A stretch of DNA of 64,000 nt from Phoronis australis (taxonomy: Eukaryota; Phoronida; Phoronidae): positions 67,496 to 131,495 of the forward strand of contig NMRA01000470.1 in assembly GCA_002633005.1 (NCBI GenBank). The letters run 5' to 3'. The notes beneath the pieces were generated by a model. The model was not told the DNA's origin. It did not search any database and saw nothing but the letters and a program-made list of their open reading frames with translations. Positions 43,180 to 54,000 of the stretch are shown piece by piece (position 1 is the first letter of the stretch; every line of letters begins with the position of its first letter). The position numbers were made by a program, and so were the translations under genes.

Positions 43180-43185
43180 TATAAG
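43180..43185 (+). promoter_or_regulatory. TATA-like box of the U6 copy
   Basis: TATAAG lies 21-26 bp upstream of the inferred U6 +1. That is about where the TATA element of an RNA polymerase III U6 promoter sits. No proximal sequence element was identified. Confidence 0.35.
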
Positions 43186-43205
43186 AAAACTAAGAAAGAG
43201 GAAGC

Positions 43206-43312
43206 GTACAGTTGTACGCTGTACACATGCTATAATGGGAACGATACAGAGAAGGTTAGCATGGCCCCTGTAGCAAGGATGACACGCAAAATCGTGAAGC
43301 GTTCCAATTTTT
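43206..43312 (+). ncRNA. U6: U6 spliceosomal snRNA gene or close pseudogene
   Basis: The stretch GGAACGATACAGAGAAG, then TTAGCATGGCCCCTG and GCAAGGATGACACGCAAAAT, CGTGAAGCGTTCC and a T run is the U6 core. The ACAGAG box and the GCAAGGATGACACGCAAA segment for U4/U2 pairing and the internal stem are intact. The 5' part GTACAGTTGTACGCTGTAC can fold as the U6 5' hairpin. Compared with the highly conserved animal U6 there is one extra base before AGCAAGG, a G after ACAGAGAAG and an A for T near CGCAAA. The length of about 107 nt and the terminal T5 are normal. The TATA-like box argues against a processed copy; the substitutions argue for a variant or pseudogene. Confidence 0.85.
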
Positions 43313-43455
43313 ATGTTTAACAGCCTTTTATGGTAATGTGGGTTCCAACATTGTCGATATGATGTAATCGAATTAGCAAGTGTGTTGCCACATTCTACAT
43401 GTAACAAATGAATACGGATTCAACGCTGCAACAGATGCGCATGTTATCTGGCGTG

Positions 43456-43596
43456 CGTTCAGTAGACGCTAGGACCTACGCTAGGACCCAGCTAACACGT
43501 AGTCAAAGTCACGTGCTCTTATTTAAAATGCACGGTAATATCTCACGTAATCTCGCGAAGTCTTGCTTTTTAGCGAGGTCCTAGCGTTACTGAACG
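43456..43596. mobile_element. Short MITE with 20-bp TIRs
   Basis: CGTTCAGTAGACGCTAGGAC and CTACGCTA at the left are mirrored by TAGCGAGGTCCTAGCGTTAC then TGAACG at the right. It is about 141 bp, non-coding, with no clear target duplication. It sits about 140 bp after the U6 copy. Confidence 0.75.
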
Positions 43597-43775
43597 GGAG
43601 GCTGGTTATCTAGTGCGTCCAGAGTGGACGTCATTAACATGTTGGTCACACCCTGCTCAGTCCTCCACCTCAGAATCTCACGCAGAAGACCCATGACTAA
43701 TTGTTACAGTAAGGTGCTGATTATGGATTTTCCGCCACATTCCACTTATTGTAGACTTTGATGCGGTTCCCTTGT

Positions 43776-44066
43776 CTACATCGAACTGGCTGTCGCAATC
43801 TTTAATTCAACTGTTTCCCCAGTTCCCTCCTCCCTCTTCTCATCCACAACAGTAAGCACCTCTGCCTCACCCATCTCCAATGGTCCACCCATATTGCCCA
43901 ATCCCGCAATTTTGTCAGCCCTTTCATTACCGACAACTCCTGCATGACCCGGTGAACTAAATCCAGACAAGGGAATCCAGGTGGCTCCGCCGAATGAGCT
44001 GTATCCACTGGGTTGTAGGAGGCCCTGCTGTATTTTGCGCAACTTGCTTTGTGAGAGTGTCACCAC
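43776..44066 (-). pseudogene. RNase H fragment of a retroelement
   Basis: The minus frame reads TEAAVVTLSQSKLRKIQQGL and then GFSSPGHAGVVGNERADKIA. The last block is the well-known PGHxGxxGNExAD signature of the RNase H domain in non-LTR elements. There is no polymerase nearby on this strand, so it is an isolated decayed piece. Confidence 0.7.
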
Positions 44067-44139
44067 GGCCGCCTCTGTGAATTGTTGCGAGACATAGCCA
44101 ACTTAGTGCAGCACTGGGGGCATCTTCTTCCAAGTGCAC

Positions 44140-46918
44140 GTACGATTGTAAAATAATACAGCCCGTGCAGGCAAGCTTTTATGTCAGGCTAGCTATGGAA
44201 TCGAACAACTTGGGAGCATCGGGAAAACGCCGTAATAAACTGCAGGGACACATCTGGGGCACGCGTCGACACGGCTGCGGCGACCAACCGGTTTTAAATT
44301 TGAGAAGACAGAATGGGACACTCTGACCGCTTAAAGACTGGCAGGGACAGTGAGGGTGGGCTACTGATTACATTTAGTTTCGACCCTGTCCTGCGCGTGG
44401 TTCCTTGGGTGAAGTTGAGGCGCAGGGGCCCTTAGCTTTTCAGTCGTGCTGCTTTGCCGGATCTTGACATGGATTTGATGAATGAATCGCGGTTGATCCC
44501 ACTTCATATTCTTTTACTAAATGCAAGTACGTACTCATTTTTCCGTATTCGTTAAGACATGCTGGCAATTTCGCATGTGCATGCATGAAATCTAACGAAC
44601 AAAGTGTCTTTAGTACCTGGGTGTTGTTTTCGGTATAGGTACACCACTCAGTGCCGAGTCCGAAATTTTAGATATTCGGAGCAGTGAACACATTACAGCG
44701 TCCTGTCGTTCAGTAATTTTTTGTCCAGACGTGAGGGGTGCTGAACGTGCGATAAGATATCTGGCTTAACTTTCATTTTTATCAGCCCACCCCAGTCAGG
44801 CTAGATACGATCTGATCGGAGATTAGAGCAATTATCAAACAAAAGAGCGCAGGCCCTCCAACTATCAACGCCAGAATGAAGTTAATTAGCTACGGGGGGT
44901 AAATTTCCAACTTGTTGTTGGGCTATACAATTAATCGAACAAGTTGGAAGCAACGGGATGCCGCCGTCATGATTCGAAATTGAGGGGTGTTCCTATTTCC
45001 GGAGGTGTAAGCAAATTAGTAACTGAACAACTCGGTATAAAAAATTTCGTTGAGTCATTCTCCGACTAAACTTCATATTTCCATCCGATATATGTAATGA
45101 GGTGTACCGGTAATCGCTCATTTAATCATGTTCGATTTGAAATTTTGGCAGGAAGTAACGCGAGAACGTTCTCTTTATGGACAATATAATATCCGAATTT
45201 GAGTCCCGTTCTTTGTGAGCAACCGTCATAGCATCCTCATTTCTGGTATTACAAATTCCGTCTCGTCTCAAGAACATGAGTCTTGACTGTGAGTCATCGT
45301 TGTGTATACAGATTTCCCTTCCCCTACATTAAGCCAAATATTATTTAGCATCTTTGATTAAGCTGCGTCAAGGGCTTTATCGAAAACTACAGTGTCGACG
45401 TTTGCAAAATACCAAAGGTTCACCGTTCTAGAAATTGAATTTAATTCGAACCACCCCTGCTCAATGTTGGCTACGGGCCTGTAGTTACCGAGGAATCGGT
45501 ACCCGAGTTGTAGACGACACAATAGTTAGCAAATCAAACTGAGAGACAGAAGTGTTATATAACTAACAGTTTGTACCAGATGTTAGTTTGGGACCTGGTT
45601 GCATATTGAGTGTTATTCATACTTCTGCAACTTTAAAATCTTTTGGAAATGATTGAGTCGGGTGACGAAGTAAACTTTTGAACTTTCCATGTCAGAGGCC
45701 ACTGTAAGTTAAAGTAGTGCCGCGAGTGCAATACGGAAAACAATGCCCCATGGCCGTGCTGCCCACAACTTAATCAACGAGTATTGGATATTGTATCGCC
45801 TGCATCTCCTCGATGAATGTTTAATATTGCTGTTATTTAATCATTTTCAGAACTGAAACGGTTACAAATTCAATGCACCGTTACCGTTGTTTTCATCTTT
45901 ATCTCTATCTCGCCTTCATCTATATTTTCAAGTTAGAAATCGTTACATACTGTTTTCGAATAACTAGAGTAAGCTTGTGACCAAACGCGCAAGTATACAT
46001 ACAGTATAGATTGTGAACCGTCTGAGGGAAGGATTTTAAAATTCTGCCAAAAGAATAAAAGAAACTGAGAGTTCGAAGCCTATCGACAGACAACGAAGGT
46101 CTAGGTTGATACGTGGAATAATGTCTGGTAGGATATTACTGCAATAAGTAGGGGCGGGTGGCTATAGCCCCCCTCCCCCCCAGCCCCCTAAGAAGCGCAC
46201 CNCCCCCGTCCCCCCAGCCCCTAAGAAGCGCACCGCCCATGCCCATGAGAAAAAGATCACCTTGAAATTCAGTTCCAAAAAAAAAATTACGTTAAGAAGT
46301 ACAGTAACCAATACGACGCGCGAATTAATGAACATAAGTTCAAAGGTTAGGGAATTCAAGACAGCTCAGAACACCTTTACCTGTCTTGAAGACAACGCAA
46401 TTGATGTAACATGAAAAATGTAATACACGAGATTGCAGAAAATAAAGGACACAACGGGGGTCCTAAGGCAGAAAACTAAGATCTTCAGACCTAAATTGCA
46501 AGTGAATTTACTAAAGCAACTAGCACATGGAGTAATGCAGTACACTGTAATTTCATGTCATTAACTTGGAGAAGTCATGCAAATAAAGAGTAACAGCCAA
46601 TTTGACAAAAACTGTGTTAGGTTATTTCACTGTACATAACCTAAAATATGACTATAATATCCAAAATAAGTGTCTGTTACCAACTGAAAACCCAAAGTCA
46701 ATAATATGCACTGAATTTCTTCTACTATGCCATACATAGTGGCAATGAAAATTTGTAGCTGGTAACAATGGTAACAATAAATGTTTTACAAAATATAAAA
46801 TGACACAGAAATGAAGTTGCTATGAAACCACACATCAGATTTCACTGGTAATCATCACAACACAACTCTCACACACAGAGTAGTTAATAAAACCTAATAA
46901 CTAAAACTGGTAATAGTC
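44140..46918. other. No supportable gene
   Basis: Almost no open frame over 60 codons. A C-rich block at about 46147-46240 (CTATAGCCCCCCTCC, then AAGAAGCGCACC twice, with one N) is related to repeat family R3. Confidence 0.4.
46147..46240. repeat. C-rich repeat related to R3
   Basis: GGCTATAGCCCCCCTCCCCC is followed by two AGCCCC(C)TAAGAAGCGCACC units. It shares the CTATAGCCC and GCGC blocks with 5371-5434 and 60945-61020. One base is N, near 46202. Confidence 0.55.
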
Positions 46919-46919
46919 C

Positions 46920-46982
46920 AGAGAACCAGTAACTACCACTCAATAATGTCTGTGATTCAGTGGTAGTAACCGGTTCTCAAAT
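46920..46982. repeat. Hairpin near the 3' end of the zinc-finger gene
   Basis: GAGAACCAGTAACTACCACT pairs with AGTGGTAGTAACCGGTTCTC across a loop of about 20 bp. It lies about 70-130 bp beyond the stop codon at 47050, so it probably falls in the 3' UTR. Confidence 0.7.
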
Positions 46983-47049
46983 CAATTTCAAATCAGGGAC
47001 CCACCCATTCGACTATTACCCTAAAACTAAACTACTACTGCTGAGATTA

Positions 47050-48049
47050 TCATGTAGTTGGAGGGGGCGGGAAGTTGATGTGATAGATATCTTGCGCCGT
47101 TTGTGGCGGCTGTTGGTACTGCTCCCTGGTGACAGATTCCACAGTTTGTATGGGCGACGAGTAGCGCAGAGCTTCTGTCGCAACAGGGAAATAATGTTGA
47201 ATAGGAAAGGCACAGGCACCATCTGTAATGTACTGCTGAACATGTCCTGTGTTTTGCTGAGTTGTCTGAGGCCATTTATAAAGGATGGTTTTGCCATCAT
47301 TCTGGCAGGTCTTTGTTCCTAAGTCAGCACCGTCGCCTTCGACCACAGTTGCTGGCAATGATAGTGCTCCTTCTCGACCAAACTCTACAGCAGAAACAAG
47401 CTGCGCAAGAAAAGATGAAGGCATTGGCTGCGAATCATCAAATGTCTCTGACGCCTTGTGACCCATAGTGGTATCCAACACAGATGACTGCAGACTTACA
47501 ATGGGGATTTCTGGTTGGGTAGGAACTGACAGCAAATTGGCAATGCGAGACTGTTTGGGCTTAGCAACACGCTTATTTGGCGGAGCTTTGAGTGATGCCG
47601 ATGACACTGCATTTGGGTTCGTATCCAGCACCTGAACTCTCCTCACTGGTGGTAGATTTGAGTCATGACCATGTACGCGAATTGCATGTCGTCGCAAGTT
47701 GTATGACCGCCGAAACGATGTGCCACACATACAGACAAATGGCTTCTCAGACTCGTGTGTTTTTGCATGTCTCACAAGTGCATTCTTGGTCTTGAATGAA
47801 AAGGAGCAGACTTCACAGACGAAGTTCCTCTCCTCCGTGTGTTTGTAGATAGTGTGCTCATTCAAAGTCTTCTTTGTGTGGAAGGCTGCGCCACACATGT
47901 CACACACAAAGTTCCGCGCAGAGTCAAAATGGAGGCTGACATGAACGCGAAGGTTGGATTGCTCTGTGCAAGAGAAATCGCAGTGAGGGCACCGATAGAG
48001 TTTCTCTTTGTAATGGCTCGCATTCATGTGCCGTTGCAAAGCTTGTTTC
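47050..48049 (-). CDS. Zinc-finger gene exon 5: fingers 10b-14 and tail
   Basis: The acceptor is GGTATTTTGCAG with phase 2 entry, giving 1000 nt to TGA at 47050. It completes finger 10, then carries YRCPHCDFSC, FVCDMCGAAF, FVCEVCSFSF and KPFVCMCGTSF fingers. The last has only one residue between its Cys. A disordered C-terminal tail follows. Confidence 0.95.
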
Positions 48050-51000
48050 CTGCAAAATACCCAAACACATTTCGGGCTAACAGTTAATGATACTGATTAC
48101 CTATTAGCTCCCCTGTAGGTACTGCAAGTATTACAGAAAAATTCAGAAAAATTGACATTGGCTTACCCGTTAAGCAGTGTGTAGAAAATGAGCAAAACCT
48201 GAACGAGTTAGGTCCTAAATTGCAATTTTTGTAGCCAAAACACACAATAAGAAAATTTTCATCTATTCAAGGTAAATATAAATGAAATTTAGGTCAATAC
48301 ATATACAACAAGACCAACGTGGAGCATTGATAGGAACCCACAGTGTGCATTGCATACACTGTGGTGCAGATACAAGGGATTATTACATTCTCACTAAATG
48401 GAGCAAGCTAGTAAACTTAAAATAGCCTCTAGGGAGTGCATAACGAGTCAGCACTTCTCTCCTCACAGGGAACACACTTGCCAAGCCCGTAAAAATGGCA
48501 CTGGGGGCACAGTTTTAGTCAGATATGTCAAAACATCATCACCTCTGTTATCACCTTCATAGAAGAACACTTGCCAAATTCCACAAAGATTGAGCAGGGA
48601 GAAACAGCTGTCTGTGGATATGAAAAAACTGCCACTAGGGGGCACCACAAAGTCAAACTGTCCAAAAATCGTTAACGATGCTCTTTCCACTAGGAACGCT
48701 TTTGGCAATTTTCATAACAATTCTTAGAGTGCTTTGGCTGATGGAGAGATGGACGCCAAAACAGACTAAAACATATTAGAAAAACGGCCAATAGGAGGCG
48801 TACGCTACATCAAATCCATCCAAAAAAACAAAAATGAAAGGTGTCATCACCTCATTAATAGAAATGTATTTGCCAAATTTCACAAAAATCTACCAAGAAC
48901 TCAAAAAATACAGAGGAAAATGGAGAAAAACAACACTGCCCCAAGGGGGCACAGCAGGAGTTGGATCCATCAAAACGTCATTGCCATCTGTTGTCACCTT
49001 CATATAAAAATATTGCCAAACTCAACGATTCTGCAAAGGGTTAAGGAGATACAGCCACGGACGCAACAAAAACAAAACTGCCACTAGGAGGCACCACAGG
49101 AGTCGATGCTATCCAAAAATCATCATCGCATATCCTCTTCCCAGTGACAAGATGTGTCAATTTTCATAATCATCATAAGAGTGGTTTGGCCAACGGAGAG
49201 GCAGATGCTAAAAACAGACTCAAAAATAATAACAGCCAACAGGTTGCATTTACTACATCACATCCATCTGAAAACAGTACAGACCAAACAGTAGGGGCAC
49301 ACCAGTTGTTGAATCTGTTCAAAAGTTGTCGCCACCTGTTGTCAGCTGCCAAATTTAACAGAGATAATGCAGAGGGTTAAGGAGATACAGCCATGGACGC
49401 AAAAAAAAAACTGCCACAAGGAGGAGCCACTGTAGTCAGAGCCATCCAAACATCCCCGTCAGCCATCCTTTTCCCAGTAGGAACATATCTGTCAATTTCC
49501 ACAATCAGCCTTACAGCGGCAGATGGCAAAAAAACAGACTTGAAAACAGTAAAAATGGCCAGTAGTTGGCATGAAATAAATCGAATCGGTTTGAAAATGA
49601 GAAGGTATCATCATATTCCTTATAGATACCTATTTGCCAAGATTCATGAAAATTCGTTAAGGAACATTGAAGCCACAGAGGTGAAAATGGCATAAAATAC
49701 ATCGAATCCATTTGAAAACGTGAAAGTGGTATCATCTTCCTAATAGATACCTATTTTCCAAATTTCATGAAAATTTGTTAAGGAACACTGAAGATACGGA
49801 GGAGAAAACAAAAAAACTAAAATTGCCACTAGGGGGCACTCTGGTGGTCGGATCCATCCAAAAATTCCCTCATGCTGTCCCATCCATGAAAGAAAGATTT
49901 CTGAACTTTCGTGAACATACATCAAGGGATTTGGAGTTATAGCAGCGGACGCTGGACATCGGCCGTATGGATGCACAGACAGAGACGATGGCATAATGCT
50001 CCCACATATTTATATGTGGGCACACAAAAAGTAGATCCTTGGGTAGGGTGATGAGCAAGACATGAAGACACTAATTTCCTATTTCATTTTGGAATCATCA
50101 AGCGCCAGAATGTCAAAATCTTAATATGTCACTTCTAACTGCTGGGGATTTCCTAAAGAACCCTTGTGAAGTGACTTTGCATCTGACAACAGCACCCAAG
50201 CAGGGTCTCTCACAAGCAGTGATGGGGCACTTTTGAAAACATACATTGCCGCCAGCATCAACCTTACGAAAAACGGTCAAAAAGGGGTTTTACGATATAG
50301 CATGTTATTGGAGGACAGTTTCACTTTGTTGGCAACTTTGCTACTACAAGAAGTCTGGCAATGCTTCTTCGGTCAACTTGGAACATTTCAACAGCTAAAG
50401 GAAAATTGAGAAAATATTGCCCATCTTATCCACACATACAGACCAATGTACTAAGACCCCATGAGCGATTTTTCAATCTTGTTTCTGAAATAATCCCCAC
50501 GGGTAGTTATAATGGTGGGTGGTATTTCAGAAATCCCAACAACTACACAACAGATGATAGAAACATGAATCCAATCGTCAGGCAAGTTTTAGACCAATTG
50601 CCTGCAACAGTGGCTCGCAGAAGATAAGGTGCAACTTGGGATCACATCCGATATTTACCGGTAGTAGGCACTGCCGCATAGCTCGCACATGAATTCTCGC
50701 TCCTTGGAGATCTCACCAGAACGCTTCATGTGAGTATTAGTCATCTTGTGTTTAGTGTACGCTTTGGGAGTACGGAAAAACAGGTGGCACAATTTGCATT
50801 CTATTGGCTTCTCACCTAGGAAAGTTGATAAGAATAAACAGAATGCAATAAATAATACAAACAAAGTTGACAGGAGTGTGAAATTTTCTGAGTAACCAAG
50901 TATCCTCGACTGCCCATCTATCAATTCAATGAAATGAGGCCTATGTATTGTCAACATGATCTAATTGACAGTAATAAAGTTACTTTAATCCGTTCCAATA

Positions 51001-54000
51001 TGAGTACTTCAAACCGCCACAGGTCAAACACTCTTTTACTTTTTCTTAAGTGCAAAACTGGCTGCATGCAAGTTAGATGCGGCAAGAAATTCCAGCCGCT
51101 TAGCCTCATGGGAAAGAAGTGAGGGACAAAATACATCATTTTCGGTGTGCGACAAAAGTACAAAGTTTCATAATTTAGCACCCATGCTAGGTTCAACTAA
51201 ATTCGGACAAGTATGATATTTCAAGATGGCTCAACTTATCTCAGACAAGTACAATATTTCAAGATTTTTGTTTAAAAAGTTCTATAAACCCACCGTTAAT
51301 CACAAACGTTAACTTTTGATTTAGACCACATGCATACTGTTATGAAATTGTTTGAATCCTCAAATTTGAGGTGACTGAACAGAGAGTTCAATTAGTGCTC
51401 GCAGAACAGGCTCTACAAGTTGGCTAGTCAAAGTGTTACATTTTATGCACAGAGCTTGGTCTCAATGAATAACAATTTGTCAGTAATTTGCAAACTCACA
51501 AATCACTTCTCATCCCAGTAGGAAACAAGTTGAAGCCTGTTTCACTTAGTAAATGGTTTGGATCAAAAATTTAATTTTCTAATGAAAGGCCAATTTAAAC
51601 CCACTATAAGTGTATGTGTAAGTGGGGAGGAAATGCCACTTTAAAAGAGGGACAAACTATAAAAACAAGTGATGGATCATTCCAGAGACTACAGAGTGAA
51701 TATCAAAAATAACAGACATCTGATACAGATAAATACAATAATTGCTAAAGCTGCACTGTGTTAAATGATGTTATTGTTCAGTTCATGCAGACAGTATTGG
51801 AAGTCTACTTAAAACTTAACTAGTATGAGAATCTCAACAATTTTGGACACTACATGGCGTGATATACAGAACCAAAATGAGACTTTGCTATACAAGTTTT
51901 ATGCCATAATTACCAATAGACAATATTTTGATAAATTGAGGGCATTGACAACAGTGGTAGAAGCCCATGAAAAACTAAAAAAGTGCAATTTTTGGCGATT
52001 GTTTTTGTATGAAATTGGTGAACTTTGACTGTCACAGTACAAAATGAAGTCAAAGTCTTGACGTGACTTGATAGTGAGACATTAAGGCTGGGTCTAACAA
52101 TTCGTCAAAAAGAGTGATATTCACTGTTACCAAAACAATCTCACCAGTATGCAGTCGCATGTGAATTTCCAGCATGCCCGGCCGCTGCATTTTCTTGCCA
52201 CAAATCGGGCACTCATGTTTCTTAGGCTCCTGCGCCACCTTCACACCATGCACCAGCCTCTGGTGGCGCTGTGCCACCTTCTTACGGTAGAACCACTGGC
52301 CGCAGATGGTGCAATCATATTTCTTGTGGGCCAGCACATGTTGGTCATATTGCTGGCGACGCATGAAAAATAATCCGCATATGTTGCAGGTCGCCTCAGC
52401 ATTTGCCCTGTGCACGGCCTCGTGTTCTGCCAAAGCCTCAAAGGTTTCCGCAAACTCCCCACAAACTGAGCAGGCAAACATTGAATTCTCACTGGCATGT
52501 AACTTCAGGTGGAGACGCAGATAGTTCTGCCGTGTGAATCGGCGGCCACAATGGAAACATTCAAACCGTGGCTCTGGTGCCTTGCCATGCTCCTTCACCT
52601 GAAGATGATAACAGTTTGTAAATGAAATGTTGTTGATCCCAAATTACCACTACCAGGTATTTTGTTTGAGGTATTAATCATTTAGAAAAAAAATAGTCTG
52701 CACTGAGCACAGGGCATTTTAGGATGATCATTGTTCTGATTTCATGCCCAATTCCAACAATTTGGTAAATGTCACGGTTCACAATTCACAAGTGAATAAT
52801 AGGACCAGCGACAGTAGTTTAATCATACATTAAACCAGGAAGAGATAACCAGCCTGGTTATCTCTTCCTGATTATACGTATATCAACGATACAGCCACAC
52901 TTCACAAACTCTGATAAAAGACTCACTCAAACAAGGAGACCTCCAGAGAACCTGCATGGGCATTTGCCTATCACTGACAAGCCAATAAATAGCTTAAGGT
53001 GGACAGCACAATGGACATCAGAATACAAGCAGTGATCAGCGCTAACAGGCCACAGCCCGTTCTGGCACACACTTCCCCTTACAGAATAATGATACCCCGA
53101 CATTACAAACTGAACATAAAATACTTAATGACAACAGATAACTGACACTGAAAGTAAGAATATTACCATGGTCAGATAGATACAGTCCAACAACAAAGAC
53201 AATCAATTGGTACCAAAATCATTTTGCAACACTTCAAAAAATGTAACTTGTGAGCATACTTCTACCACGTCATGTATACTCAATGTGTTAGAACTCTATT
53301 CACTACAGACAGTGACTATGAGAGTTGACACAATGAATATATCATGTACCCGGTAACCACAGCAAACACCACGTTCATCACAGCATTTACATTAGCTGTT
53401 ACGGACAGCCCATCCCACCACATAAACAAGATAGAACCCTTGTCCATGTATGTGGATTGAGACCAGTGTTACAATACAGCAAGCACCTGATAAGCGTCAC
53501 TAGAGTCCATAAAGCACCCTTACAACAGCCTCTATCAGCCAGTGGTTTACAAAATTTCATGTGGTTTGAATATTTAAAATAGCCTTTACTGTGTGGTTTT
53601 GACTAAAACTGAACTTTAGTGTTACCCACCATATGTGTGTCGAACAGTTTCCTGTTGGTGAACTGCTCCCCACAGGAGCTGCATTCTCGCACTTTCTTTG
53701 TCCCCGATGAATTACGTGGCTTGCATGTGTGATGATCCAGGTGAGCGATATTGTAGAACTCCTTTTTGCACTTGAGACAACAACATGGCTGCTTACAGTG
53801 AGTCCGCACGTGTGCATTAAATGCGTGTCCATGCGAGAACTGCTTCGAGCACAGGCTACATTGATGGCGTTTTTTCACCTGATTCGGCCACTTGCGAGGG
53901 CCTCGGGTGGTCATACGATTCTGATCACCATCATCCTCATTGTCCCCATCTGCGTTACAGCTCTGAATCTGAGCACTGACATTATCGCCACTTGTTTCCA

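Noticed and set aside
47050-47795. Plus-strand frames and minus alternative frames under the zinc-finger exon
   Set aside because: They are shadows of the long zinc-finger exon, which has unmistakable C2H2 spacing.
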